A program made the position numbers and the translations under genes. The notes below the pieces were generated by a model. The model saw only the letters and a program-made list of their open reading frames with translations, searched no databases and had not been told where the DNA came from. This document shows positions 43,452 through 53,800 of a stretch of DNA of 64,000 nucleotides, one piece after another. The stretch comes from Janthinobacterium sp. TB1-E2 (GTDB taxonomy: Bacteria > Pseudomonadota > Gammaproteobacteria > Burkholderiales > Burkholderiaceae_D), in contig NZ_CP142523.1 of NCBI RefSeq assembly GCF_036885605.1, positions 4,588,001 to 4,652,000 of the forward strand, in the 5' to 3' direction. The stretch's first letter is position 1. The number at the start of each line of letters is the position of its first letter.

Positions 43452-46042
43452 GACACGTTCTCGCCGCTATTACCGGCCGCCGCGGCGCCGGACTGGATCT
43501 GGCGCAACTGGGCTTCCAGCAGTTTCGATTCCGTGATGTTGATGAAGGTCACCACCACGCCATCGATCACGTTTTCGATCGTGCGATACGGCATGATGCG
43601 CACGTTGTACCAGCGCCCCGTCTTGGTTTCCACTTGCCGCTCGCAAAACACGAGGCTGCGGATCACTTCCAGCGCATCGTCTTCCAGGCTAGGATAGTCG
43701 AGGTCGTTGACGATGTCGCTGAGCGGGCGACGCAGGTCCGTCTGGATCAGCTTGTAGATTTGCGTGGCCGGCGCCGTGAAGCGGCGGATGCGCAGGTCGC
43801 TGTCGAGGAAAATGGTGGCGATATCGGTGCTGTTGAGCAGGTTCTTCATGTCGCTGTTGACCAGCGACAAGTCGTCGACCTTCGATTGCAGCTCGGCATT
43901 GACCGTGTACAGCTCCTCGTTGAGCGACTGCATCTCTTCCTTCGAGGTAGTCAGCTCCTCGTTCGTCGATTGCAGCTCTTCATTGGTCGACTGCAATTCC
44001 TCGTTGGCCGACTTGAGTTCCTCGCGCGACGTCTGCATCTCGTCGCGCACGGCCTGGATTTCATTGCGCGCCTGCGCCAGTTGCTGCTCCAGTTCCAGCA
44101 CCTTCGGATTCGGCGAACGGCCGCGGCGCACCTCGGTCACCAGCGGCGCACTGGAGAACGTCACGAAGACCATGCCGCGCAAGGACTCGGGCTGGCTCAG
44201 CGCTTCGGCGCTCAGGTCCACGCCCAGCGATTGTCCCAGGTGGTCCTTGACCACCAGCCCCTTCAGGCGCACCACGCTTTCGCTTTGCAGGGCTTGCTTG
44301 ATCAGGCTCGCCAGCTCGTAGCGCAAGCCTTCGCGCGCCATGGCGTGGATATTCCAGTTGGCCTTGCCGGCCGCCGGTTCCAGGAAGGCGCCCGTGCGGC
44401 CGTTGATGTACAGGATGTCGCCATCCTGGTTCAGCAGCGCGGCGGCAGGCGAATATTTCTGGAGCAATAATTGCTCGACATGGGATTGAATCTTTCCAGT
44501 CATGCTGACTTCTCTCGTGTCGCTAGGTGTAGGGGGGGATGCCAACGATACCTTGGTGGGGAAATACGTGGGCAGTCGCTGGCGCGCCAGGTTGTCGAGG
44601 CGGCGATACAGCCGGGTCGACGTGGTCAGGGGCGAAAACAGGTCGGAAAAATGGCCGGGCGTGTCGGCGCTGCCCAGCAGCAAAATGCCGTCGCGGTTCA
44701 GCGCGTAATGAAACAAGGGTATCAAACGCTGCTGCAGCTTGGCATTGAGGTAAATCAACAGATTGCGGCAGCACAGTATGTCGAGCTTGGTAAACGGCGG
44801 GTCTGAAATGATGTTTTGCTGGGCAAAGATGATCGTGTTGCGTATCTCCTTCTTCACGTGGTAGCCGTTCTTGTCATTAACAAAGAAACGCGCCAGCCGT
44901 TCGGCCGACACGTCGCTGATGATGCTGTGCGGAAAATGACCCTGCCGTGCGCGGTCGATCGCGTCGGCCGACAGGTCGGTGGCAAAGATCTGCAGGCTGT
45001 ATTTCGACGGCGGATTGATGCTGGCCACCACTTCATGGAAGACCATGGCCAGCGAATACGCTTCCTCGCCCGTGGAGCAGGCGGGCACCCAGGCCTTGAA
45101 GGCCCGCCCGTCCGGATGGGCCGCCAGCATTTGCGGAAACACCACCATCTTCAGGTATTCCCACACCTTGGGGTCGCGGAAGAAGTTCGTCACGCCGATC
45201 AGCAATTCCTTGAACAGCAAGTCGATTTCGGCGGGATTGGCCCGCAAATACGGCACGTACTCCTCCATCGACGTCATTTGATACAAGCTCATGCGCCGTT
45301 CGATGCGCCGCAGCACCGTATTGATCTTGTAATCGGTAAAGCTGTTGCCCGTATGTTCGGACAGCAAGGCAACAATTTCCTGCAAGGAATTGCGCCCGTT
45401 CGGCTCATGCCCGGGCAAGCTGAGAAAACTGCTGCGGAACAGATAGGTGATGATCTTGCCCGGCATCTTGTCGGGGAAATCGACCAGGTCGACCACTTCA
45501 GCGGCAATCGCGCTTTGCGGCATCATGTCGAACTTGGCCGTATCGGGATGCTGGGCCAGGGTCAGGCCGCCCGCCTGCTTGATCGCCTGCAGGCCGCGCG
45601 TGCCGTCGCTGCCCATGCCGGAAAACACCACGCCGACGGCCAGTTCGCCCAGTTCGCTGGCGAGACTCTCGAAAAAAGTATTGATGGGCAGGCGGTGGCC
45701 GCGCAGCTGCACCGGCTCGCTGAGCACGAAACGCCCTTTCGACAGGCCCAGGTCGGCATTCGACGGGATCACATAGATGTGATTGGGCCGCAATTCCGCC
45801 TGGTGCGTGATTTCCGTGACGGGAATGCTGGTGGCGCGCTGCAGCAGTTCCGGCAGCATGGCCTTTTGCGTGGGATCGAGGTGCTGGATCACCACATAGG
45901 CGATCCCGCTTTCCTGCGGCACGTTGGCAAGGAAAGCGACGATGGGATCAAGCCCGCCGGCGGAAGCGCCGATGGCCACCACCGGGAAAACGATGGCGGC
46001 CACTTCGGGAACGGAAGTATTGCTGTGTTTACTGCGTGTCAT
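43448..46042 (-). CDS. CheB-CheR-PAS fusion protein
   Basis: An 864-residue fusion of chemotaxis methylesterase and methyltransferase. The CheB domain (1-195) keeps its catalytic Ser in GASAGGLDP, His in VIQHLDP and Asp in SGMGSDGTRGL. The CheR part (about 200-470) has the SAM motif VPACSTGEEAYSLAM and DILCCRNLLIYL. A PAS-like domain, a long coiled coil of repeated SANEELQSTNEELQST (about 635-730) and a final PAS domain follow. No receiver domain precedes CheB, so it is not a classical CheB. It is upstream of and coupled to the PAS kinase. Such fusions are thought to signal through non-chemotactic pathways; the targets here are unknown. An ATG at 46108 is in frame but poor. Confidence 0.9.
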   Translation of the reverse strand: MTRSKHSNTSVPEVAAIVFPVVAIGASAGGLDPIVAFLANVPQESGIAYVVIQHLDPTQKAMLPELLQRATSIPVTEITHQAELRPNHIYVIPSNADLGLSKGRFVLSEPVQLRGHRLPINTFFESLASELGELAVGVVFSGMGSDGTRGLQAIKQAGGLTLAQHPDTAKFDMMPQSAIAAEVVDLVDFPDKMPGKIITYLFRSSFLSLPGHEPNGRNSLQEIVALLSEHTGNSFTDYKINTVLRRIERRMSLYQMTSMEEYVPYLRANPAEIDLLFKELLIGVTNFFRDPKVWEYLKMVVFPQMLAAHPDGRAFKAWVPACSTGEEAYSLAMVFHEVVASINPPSKYSLQIFATDLSADAIDRARQGHFPHSIISDVSAERLARFFVNDKNGYHVKKEIRNTIIFAQQNIISDPPFTKLDILCCRNLLIYLNAKLQQRLIPLFHYALNRDGILLLGSADTPGHFSDLFSPLTTSTRLYRRLDNLARQRLPTYFPTKVSLASPPTPSDTREVSMTGKIQSHVEQLLLQKYSPAAALLNQDGDILYINGRTGAFLEPAAGKANWNIHAMAREGLRYELASLIKQALQSESVVRLKGLVVKDHLGQSLGVDLSAEALSQPESLRGMVFVTFSSAPLVTEVRRGRSPNPKVLELEQQLAQARNEIQAVRDEMQTSREELKSANEELQSTNEELQSTNEELTTSKEEMQSLNEELYTVNAELQSKVDDLSLVNSDMKNLLNSTDIATIFLDSDLRIRRFTAPATQIYKLIQTDLRRPLSDIVNDLDYPSLEDDALEVIRSLVFCERQVETKTGRWYNVRIMPYRTIENVIDGVVVTFINITESKLLEAQLRQIQSGAAAAGNSGENVS

Positions 46043-46134
46043 CGTCTGCAAGATAGCAGCCACGGCCAAAGCGTCAGGCTGAAAATTGATAATCTTGCAT
46101 TCTAGCACCCAAGATGCGCGATAAAACGCGAATT

Positions 46135-46160
46135 TGGCGCAGGGGTTTGTCCCTGCGCCA
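46135..46160. terminator. perfect 10-bp hairpin at the end of the RND operon
   Basis: TGGCGCAGGG (46135-46144) and CCCTGCGCCA (46151-46160) pair perfectly around GTTTGT, 20 bases past the outer-membrane factor stop. No U-tract follows directly on the minus strand, so termination may be partial. Confidence 0.55.
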
Positions 46161-46180
46161 GCCTGCCCCCTACTACCCCC

Positions 46181-47602
46181 CTACTGCGCCTGCGGCGCAT
46201 GCCAGCCGCCGCCCAGCGACTGGATCAGGGCCACGGCCGTCGTCTGGCGGTCCGCCTGCGCCTGCACCAGCGAACGGCGCGCCGACAGGGCCGTCACTTG
46301 CGCCGTCACCACGTCCGTGTAGCCGACCTGGCCCGCATTGTAGCGGTTCAGCATCTGCTGCTCGACCTGGTCGGCGGCCGACGACGCCTGCTGGCGCAAG
46401 GCCAGCTGCTCGGCCAGCGCGCGCGTGGCCGACAACTGGTCTTCCACGGCGCCAAAGGCAGTCAATACCGTCTGGCGGTAGCGCGCCACGGCCGCCTCAT
46501 GCCCCGCCTTGGCCGCATCCACGCTGGCCGTCGTGGCGCCCGCGTTGAACAGCGTTTGCGCGGCCGACACGCCCAAGGACCACAGGCTCGACGATGCATT
46601 GAACAGGTCGCCCACCTTGCTGGCGCCGGAGCCGTACGATCCCGTCAGGTTCAGGCTCGGATAGTAGGCCGAGCGGGCGATGCCGATCTGCTCGTTGGCC
46701 ACGGCCACGCGGCGCTCTGCGGCGGCGATGTCGGGACGGCGCTGCAGCAGGGTCGACGGCACGCCCAGCGGCACCTCGGGCACGGTCAGGGTCCACGGCG
46801 CCACGGCCAGGCTGAAGTCGGATGGCGCCTTCCCCAGCAGGATGGCGATCGCATGTTCGAGCTGGGCGCGCGCACGCGTCTGGCTCGACAAATCGATCTG
46901 CGCATTGGCCAGCTGCGTCTGCGCCTGCAGCAGGTCGGACTTGGCGGCGATGCCCGAGTTGAAGCGGTTGCTGGTGATCTCGAGCACGCGCTTGTAGCCG
47001 TCGATCGTGGCATTGAGCAGCGCGATCTGCGCATCGCTCTGGCGCAGCGAAAAATAATTGGTGGCCAGTTCGCCCTGCGCCGACAGGCGCGCCGCGGCCA
47101 GGTCGGCCGCGCTGGCCGCCGCACTGGCGTCAGCGCCCGTCACGCCCGCGCGCAAGCGGCCCCAGATATCCGGTTCCCACGACGCGCCGATGGCGGCCTT
47201 GAAGTTGTTGTTCGTCTGCTGCTCGCCCCCGCCACCGGAGCGGGCGCCGCTGCCCGTCAGGTTCACCGTGGGGAACAGCGAGGCGCGCTGTTCGCGCACC
47301 AGCGCGCGCGCCTGCTCGTAGGAGGCGATGGCGGCCGCCACGTTCTGGTTCGATATGTCGATGCCCTCGGCCAGCTGGTTCAGCTGCGCGTCGCCGAACA
47401 GGGTCCACCAGGGACCCCGTTCCAGGGTATCGGCCGGCACGGCAGGCTGCCAGCCGGCCGCCTCCTTGAACGTTTGCGGCGCGGCGGCCGTCGGCGTTTC
47501 ATACGCGGGGCTGACGGCGCAGCCGGCCAGCAGGACAGCAGCCGCCAGCGCCAGCAAGTGGCGTGCGGGGACGGCGGATGGAATAGGTTTTACTTGCTTC
47601 AT
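46181..47602 (-). CDS. RND efflux outer-membrane lipoprotein (NodT/OprM family)
   Basis: The 473-residue outer-membrane channel of the efflux pump. A lipoprotein signal peptide ends in VLLAGCAVSP. Two OEP repeats follow, with WWTLFGDAQLNQLAEGIDISNQNVAAA near residue 65, GAKSDLLQAQ-like IAAKSDLLQAQTQLANAQID and the second-half counterpart RYNAGQVGYTDVVTAQVTALSARR. Long helices form the periplasmic tunnel. It is the last gene of the operon, overlapping the second pump gene by 4 bases (ATGA), so all four proteins are made together. The symbol is left open because NodT-type channels have many names. Confidence 0.93.
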   Translation of the reverse strand: MKQVKPIPSAVPARHLLALAAAVLLAGCAVSPAYETPTAAAPQTFKEAAGWQPAVPADTLERGPWWTLFGDAQLNQLAEGIDISNQNVAAAIASYEQARALVREQRASLFPTVNLTGSGARSGGGGEQQTNNNFKAAIGASWEPDIWGRLRAGVTGADASAAASAADLAAARLSAQGELATNYFSLRQSDAQIALLNATIDGYKRVLEITSNRFNSGIAAKSDLLQAQTQLANAQIDLSSQTRARAQLEHAIAILLGKAPSDFSLAVAPWTLTVPEVPLGVPSTLLQRRPDIAAAERRVAVANEQIGIARSAYYPSLNLTGSYGSGASKVGDLFNASSSLWSLGVSAAQTLFNAGATTASVDAAKAGHEAAVARYRQTVLTAFGAVEDQLSATRALAEQLALRQQASSAADQVEQQMLNRYNAGQVGYTDVVTAQVTALSARRSLVQAQADRQTTAVALIQSLGGGWHAPQAQ

Positions 47603-50600
47603 GATTGTGTGCTCGGGTTATCTGGCCCAGGAATGCGGCTCAATTGCTGCTCGTCGGCGCTGCGCGTGCGCAGTTTGTCGAGCAGGATGTAGACCACCGG
47701 GGTGGTCAGCAATGTGAGTAACTGGCTGGCAATCAGGCCGCCGATGATGGCGACCCCCAAGGGCTGGCGTAGCTCCGACCCCTCGCCGAAACCGATCGCC
47801 AGCGGCAAGGCGCCAAGCGCCGCCGCGAGGGTGGTCATCAGAATGGGGCGGAAACGCAGCAAACATGCCTCGCGCACCGCCTCCACAGCACTCAAGCCGC
47901 GCGAACGCTCGGCCTCCAGCGCGAAGTCGATGATCAATATAGCATTTTTCTTCACGATACCGATCAACAGGAACACGCCGATCAGGGCAATGATGGAAAA
48001 CTCCATACGGAACAGCAGCAATGCCAGCACGGCGCCCACGCCCGCCGACGGCAAAGTCGACAGCACGGTGACCGGGTGGATCAGGCTTTCGTACAGGATG
48101 CCCAGCACGATGTAGATCACCACGATGGCCGCCAGGATCAACAGCGGCTGCTCCTTGTTGCTGTCCTGCGCGCTCTTGGCCGAACCCTGGAAGCTGCCAC
48201 GCACATTCACGGGCATGCCGATTTCCGACTCCGCCTGGGCCACGGCGGCCTGCCCGTCGCTGAGCGGATAGCCGTCGGCCAGGTTGAACGACACGGTGGT
48301 GGCCAGTTCGCCGCCCTGGTGGTTGATCGACGTGGCCGTCGAGCTTTCGGCAAAGCTGCTGAACGAAGACAGCGGCACCATGTGCGCCAGGGTGGTCGAC
48401 AGGGCCGAGCCGCTGGACGGGTCGCGCGCGGCCGTCGTATTCGACGGCGCCACGCTGGTGGTGGCGGCAGTGGTCGTGGAGCCTGTGGCGGCAACGGCGG
48501 CCGCATTCGACGCCGGCACGTACACGGAGCGCAGCGCTTCGGGGCTTTGCGCATAGCGCGGCGCCACTTCCATGATCACGTGATACTGGTTCAGCTCATC
48601 GTAGATGGTCGCCACCTGGCGCTGGCCGAAGCTGTTGTACAGCGCATTGTCGATATCCTTGACTTGCACGCCCAGCTGCGTGGCGCGGTCCTTGTCGATG
48701 GAAACAAAGGTTTCCACGCCGTTTTCCGCCTGGTCCGTATCGACGTCGATCAGGGCCGGCTGCAGCTTCATCTGGTCGGCCAGCTTCGCCGCCCATTTTT
48801 TGAGGTCCGCCTGGTTGTCGCTGATCAGGGTGTACTGGTAGGTCGAATTGCTCGAGCGTCCGCCCATGCGCAAATCCTGCACGGGATTGAGGAACAGCGA
48901 AATGCCCGTCACCTTGGCCAGTTGCGGGCGCAATCGCGCGATCACGGCTTGCCCCTTGTCCGTGCGCTGCGACGCCGGCTTCAAGTCGATGAACATGAAA
49001 CCGCCCCCCGCCCTGCCGCCGCCCGTAAACCCGACAACGGTGGCGACGGCCGGATCGTCCTTGATGATGTCGACCAGCTGGCGCAATTTGCTTTGCATGG
49101 CCTGGAACGAGATGCTCTGGTCGGCGCGCATGCCGCCATTGATCTGGCCCGTATCCTGCTGCGGGAAAAAGCCCTTGGGCGCGGCCGCGAACAGGTACAC
49201 GTTCAGGCCGACGACGAACACGAGAATGGTCATCACCAGCGCGGCGCTGGACAAGGCCCAGTCCAGGCAGTGTTCATACACTTTCAGCATGCGCTCGAAA
49301 CCGCGTTCGAACCAGCGCGCGACAAGGCCGGGCGGCTTGTGCTGCTCGCCGCTTTTCAGCAGCCAGGCGCACATCATCGGCGTGGTGGTCAGCGAGATGA
49401 CCAGCGAAATCATCACGGCGGCCGACAGGGTCACGGCGAATTCGCGGAACAGCCGCCCCACCTGCCCGCCCATGAACAGCAGCGGGATGAAGACGGCGAC
49501 CAAGGACAGGCTGATCGACAGCACGGTAAAACCCACTTCGCGCGCGCCCAGCAGGGCCGCCTTGAAGCGGTCCATGCCCGCCTCGATGTGGCGCTGCGTG
49601 TTTTCCAGCACCACGATGGCGTCGTCGACGACAAAGCCCGTGGCCACCGTCAGCGCCATCAGCGACAGGTTGTTCAGGCTGAAGCCCAGCATGTACATCA
49701 CGCCGAAGGTGCCCAAGAGCGAGACGATGGTAGCGACAGCCGGGATGATGGTGGCGCGCACGCTGCGCAAAAAGGCGCTGACCACCAGCACGACGAGCAC
49801 GATGGACAGGATCAGGGTGAACTCGATCTCGTGCAGCGAGGAACGGATGGAATTGGTGCTGTCGGACGCCACCTGCAGCTTGATGTCGCCCGGCAGCTGC
49901 GCCTGCAGTTGCGGCAGCAGCGCGCGCACGCCGTCGACCGTGGCGATGACGTTGGCGCCCGGCTGGCGCGTGATCAGTACGATGACGGCCGGGTCGCCGT
50001 TGAACAGGCCCAGGGTATTGTTGTTCTCCACGCCGTCGACCACTTCGGCCACGTCGTCGAGGCGGATGGCGGCGCCGTCGCGCCAGGCCACGACCAGGCT
50101 GCGGTAGTCGGCCGCGCTGCGCCCGCCCGAAGCCGTCGCCGCGCCCGAATAGATTTGCAGGCTGCGTTCGTCGCCGGAAATGGCGCCCTTGGGCCGGTTG
50201 GCGTTGCTGGCCTGGATGGCCGCGCGCACGTCTTCCATCGACACGCTGTAGTGATTGAGCTGGTACGGCAACAGTTCCACGCGTACGGCCGGCAGTGAAC
50301 CGCCGCCTAGTTCCACGTCGCCCACGCCCTTGACTTGCGCCACCTTCTGCTGCACCAGGTTCGACACGGCGTCGTAGATCTGGCCTGGCGTGCGCGTTTT
50401 CGACGTCAGCGCCAGGATGATCACGGGCGCGTCGGACGGATTGGCCTTGCGGTAAGTGGGATTGCTGCGCAAGGTAGCAGGCAAGTCCACGCGCGCGGCG
50501 GCAATCGCCGCCTGCACTTCGCGCGCGGCCGAGTCGATCTTGCGGTTCAGGTCGAACTGCAGGTTGATGCGCGCCGAGCCCGTGCCCGACGACGACGTCA

Positions 50601-50838
50601 TCTCGTTCACGCCCGAGATCACGCCGAGGCGCCGTTCCAGCGGCGTGGCCACCGACGTGGCCATGGTCGCTGGGCTGGCGCCGGGCAGGCTGGCGCTGAC
50701 GGAAATGGTCGGATAATCGACCTGCGGCAGCGGCGAGACGGGCAGCACGAAGAAGGCGCCGACACCGGCCAGCGCGATGCCGATGGTCAGCAGCACGGTG
50801 GCGATGGGACGCTTGACGAACGGTTCGGACAGGTTCAC
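47599..50838 (-). CDS. mdtC: RND multidrug efflux permease, MdtC-like
   Basis: A 1079-residue inner-membrane proton-drug antiporter with 12 helices and two large periplasmic loops. The opening FVKRPIATVLLTIGIALAGVGAF, DDAIVVLENTQRHIE with the proton-relay Asp region, and the C-terminal LLIGIVKKNAILIIDFALEAER are typical; the closest type is MdtC/MuxC of heteromeric pumps. Compared with MdtC it carries about 45 extra residues at about 775-815 in the second periplasmic loop, an Ala/Thr/Ser-rich low-complexity insert (AAAVAATGSTTTAATT). It pairs with the upstream MdtB-like subunit as an MdtB2C-type trimer. ATGA overlaps at both ends. Confidence 0.93.
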   Translation of the reverse strand: MNLSEPFVKRPIATVLLTIGIALAGVGAFFVLPVSPLPQVDYPTISVSASLPGASPATMATSVATPLERRLGVISGVNEMTSSSGTGSARINLQFDLNRKIDSAAREVQAAIAAARVDLPATLRSNPTYRKANPSDAPVIILALTSKTRTPGQIYDAVSNLVQQKVAQVKGVGDVELGGGSLPAVRVELLPYQLNHYSVSMEDVRAAIQASNANRPKGAISGDERSLQIYSGAATASGGRSAADYRSLVVAWRDGAAIRLDDVAEVVDGVENNNTLGLFNGDPAVIVLITRQPGANVIATVDGVRALLPQLQAQLPGDIKLQVASDSTNSIRSSLHEIEFTLILSIVLVVLVVSAFLRSVRATIIPAVATIVSLLGTFGVMYMLGFSLNNLSLMALTVATGFVVDDAIVVLENTQRHIEAGMDRFKAALLGAREVGFTVLSISLSLVAVFIPLLFMGGQVGRLFREFAVTLSAAVMISLVISLTTTPMMCAWLLKSGEQHKPPGLVARWFERGFERMLKVYEHCLDWALSSAALVMTILVFVVGLNVYLFAAAPKGFFPQQDTGQINGGMRADQSISFQAMQSKLRQLVDIIKDDPAVATVVGFTGGGRAGGGFMFIDLKPASQRTDKGQAVIARLRPQLAKVTGISLFLNPVQDLRMGGRSSNSTYQYTLISDNQADLKKWAAKLADQMKLQPALIDVDTDQAENGVETFVSIDKDRATQLGVQVKDIDNALYNSFGQRQVATIYDELNQYHVIMEVAPRYAQSPEALRSVYVPASNAAAVAATGSTTTAATTSVAPSNTTAARDPSSGSALSTTLAHMVPLSSFSSFAESSTATSINHQGGELATTVSFNLADGYPLSDGQAAVAQAESEIGMPVNVRGSFQGSAKSAQDSNKEQPLLILAAIVVIYIVLGILYESLIHPVTVLSTLPSAGVGAVLALLLFRMEFSIIALIGVFLLIGIVKKNAILIIDFALEAERSRGLSAVEAVREACLLRFRPILMTTLAAALGALPLAIGFGEGSELRQPLGVAIIGGLIASQLLTLLTTPVVYILLDKLRTRSADEQQLSRIPGPDNPSTQS

Positions 50839-53800
50839 GCGGCGCTCCCCGCGTTATCGGCCGGCTTGTCCAGGTTGACGCCCCGCGTTCTGGAGGCGAA
50901 GCGCTGTCCCAGGCGGTCGAAGCCCAGGTAGATGACGGGCGTGGTAAACAGGGTCAGCACCTGGCTGACGATCAGGCCGCCGAAGATGGCCAGGCCCAGC
51001 GGACGGCGCAACTCGGCGCCCTCGCCCCAGCCCAGCATCAGCGGCACAGCCGCGAACAGCGCCGCTAGGGTCGTCATCAGGATGGGACGGAAGCGCAGCA
51101 GCGCCGCCTGGTGGATGGCTTCCTGCGGGCTCTTGCCTTCATCGCGTTCGGCCTCGATGGCGAAGTCGATCATCATGATCGCGTTCTTCTTGACGATGCC
51201 GATCAGCAGGATGATGCCGATGATGCCGATCACGCCCAGGTCCTGCCCCGAGATCATCAGCGCCAGCAAGGCGCCCACGCCGGCCGACGGCAGGGTCGAC
51301 AGAATCGTCAGCGGGTGGATGTAGCTTTCGTACAGCACGCCGAGCACGATATACACGCAGACGACGGCGGCCAGAATGAGCCACAGCTGATTCGACAGCG
51401 AGTTTTCATACGCGCCGGCCGCGCCGAGGAAAGTCAATGTCACCGATGGCGGCAAGGCGATGTCTTTCGCCGCCTGGCGGATGGCGTCGACGGCGCTGCC
51501 CAGCGCCACGCCCTGCGTCGTGTCGAAGCCGAGGGTCGTGGCCGGGTATTGCGCCACGTGCGTGATTTGCAGCGGTGCCTGTTTTTCGCTGACGCTGGCA
51601 AAGGCGGACAGCGGCGTCGACTTGCCGGAACCCGTGCGCACCTGCAGGTCCGACAGATCGGACGGCGTGGTGACGATGCCCGGCTGTGCTTCGAGGATGA
51701 CGCGGTACTGGTTGGTTTCCGTGAAAATCGTCGAAATGATGCGCTGGCCGAAGGCGTTGTACAGCGCGTCGTCGACGGTGGCCGTGGTCACGGACATGCG
51801 CGCGGCGCTGTCGCGGTCGATCGCCACGGTGACGGCGGCGCCCGTGGCGCCCGCATCCGTGACGACATTGCGCAGCTGCGATTTTTCACGCATGCGCGCG
51901 GCCAGCTTGCCGGCCCACTCGGTAACGGTGGCCGTGTCGGCCCCTTCGAGCGAGACGCGGTACTGCGTCGGGCCCGATTCCGCATCGATGGTCAGATCCT
52001 GCGTCGGCTGCAGATACAGGGTCACGCCGGCCACCTTGGCCACGCGGTTGCGCAGGCGCTCCATGACCTCGTCCTGGCTGCCGCTGCGCGGACGCTTCAG
52101 GTTGATCAGCATGCTGCCCGTGTGCAGCATGGTGTTGTTGGCTGCATCGACGCCGACGAGGGAACTCAGGGTATCGACAGCGGGGTCTTCCAGCAACGCG
52201 CTGGCGGCCGCCTGCTGCAAGGTGGCCATGCGTTCGTACGAGACGGCTTGCGAGGTTTCGATGCGCGCCTGCAGCTGCCCCGTGTCCTGCGTGGGGAACA
52301 GGCCTTTCGGGATGGTGATGTAGAGGATGACGGTCAGCACCAGGGTGGCCAGGGCCACCAGCAGGGTCAGTCCCTGGCGTTTCAGCACCCACACGAGCGC
52401 ATGGTCGTACTGCACGATCACACGGTCGAGGAAGGCCTGGATGCGCTGGCCCGTGGCGCTGATTTTTTCATCGGCGTGGCTTTTCAGCCAGCGCGCCGAC
52501 ATCATCGGCACCAGGGTCAGGGAGACCACGGCGGAAATCAGAATCGTGATGGCCAGGGTCATGGCAAATTCACGGAACAAGCGGCCCACCACATCGCCCA
52601 TGAACAGCAGGGGAATCAGCACGGCGATCAATGACACCGTCAGCGAGATGATGGTAAAGCCGATCTGCGACGCGCCCTTCAGGGCGGCGGCCATCGGCGT
52701 TTCGCCCTCCTCGATGTAGCGGGCGATGTTTTCGATCATGACGATGGCGTCATCGACGACAAAGCCCGTGGCGATGGTCAGCGCCATCAAGGACAGGTTG
52801 TTCAGGCTGTAACCGAGCAGATACATGACGCCGCAGGCGCCGATCAACGAGATCGGCACGGACAGGCTGGCGATCACCGTGGCGCGCATGCTGTGCAAAA
52901 AGGCGAAGATCACCAGCACCACCAGCAGCACGGACAACAGCAGTTCCATTTCCACGTGTTCGACCGAGGCGCGGATGCCCGTCGTGCGGTCGCTCAGCAC
53001 GTCGAGCTTCATGGCCGCCGGCAGGCTGGCCTGCAGGTCGGGCAGCAAGGCCTTGATGGCGTCGACCGTCTTGATGACGTTGGCGCCGGGCTGGCGCTGC
53101 ACATTCAGGATGATGGCCGGCTGCTTGCCCGACCAGGCGCCCAGGCGCGTGTTTTCCGCGCTGTCGACGACATTGGCCACGTCGGACAGGCGCACGGGCG
53201 CGCCATTTTTATAGGTGATGATCAGGCGCTTGTAGTCTTCCGCCGTCACCAGCTGGTCGTTGGCGTTGATGGTGAATGAGCGCGTGGGGCCGTCGAAACT
53301 GCCCTTGGCGCTATTGACGTTGGCCGCCGCGATGGCCGTGCGCAGGCTGTCGAGGCCCAGGCCGTACGACGCCAGCAACTTGGTGTCGCCCTGGATGCGC
53401 ACGGCCGGACGCTGGCCGCCCGACAGCGAGACGAGGCCCACGCCGTTGACCTGGCTGATCTTGAGCGCCAGGCGCGTATTGACGATGTTCTGCACCTGCG
53501 TCAGCGGCATCGTATCCGACGTGATGGCCAGGGTCAGCACGGGCGCATCGGCCGGGTTGATCTTCGCGTACACGGGCGGCGCCGGCAAGTCGGTCGGCAG
53601 CAGCGAGCCGCCCGCGTTGATGGCCGCCTGCACTTCCTGCTCGGCCACGTCCAGGGTCTGGCCCAGCGTGAATTGCAGGGTGATGATGGACACGCCGGCC
53701 GCGCTGGTGGAACTCATGCGCTGCAAGCCCGACATCTGTCCGAACTGGCGCTCCAGCGGCGCCGTCACCGTCTGCCCCATGACTTCGGGACTGGCCCCCG

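Noticed and set aside
48076..50298. 740-codon open frame antisense to the MdtC-like pump gene
   Set aside because: High-GC genes commonly leave long open frames on the opposite strand; its translation is His/Arg/Gln-rich with no domain, while the pump frame is unmistakable.
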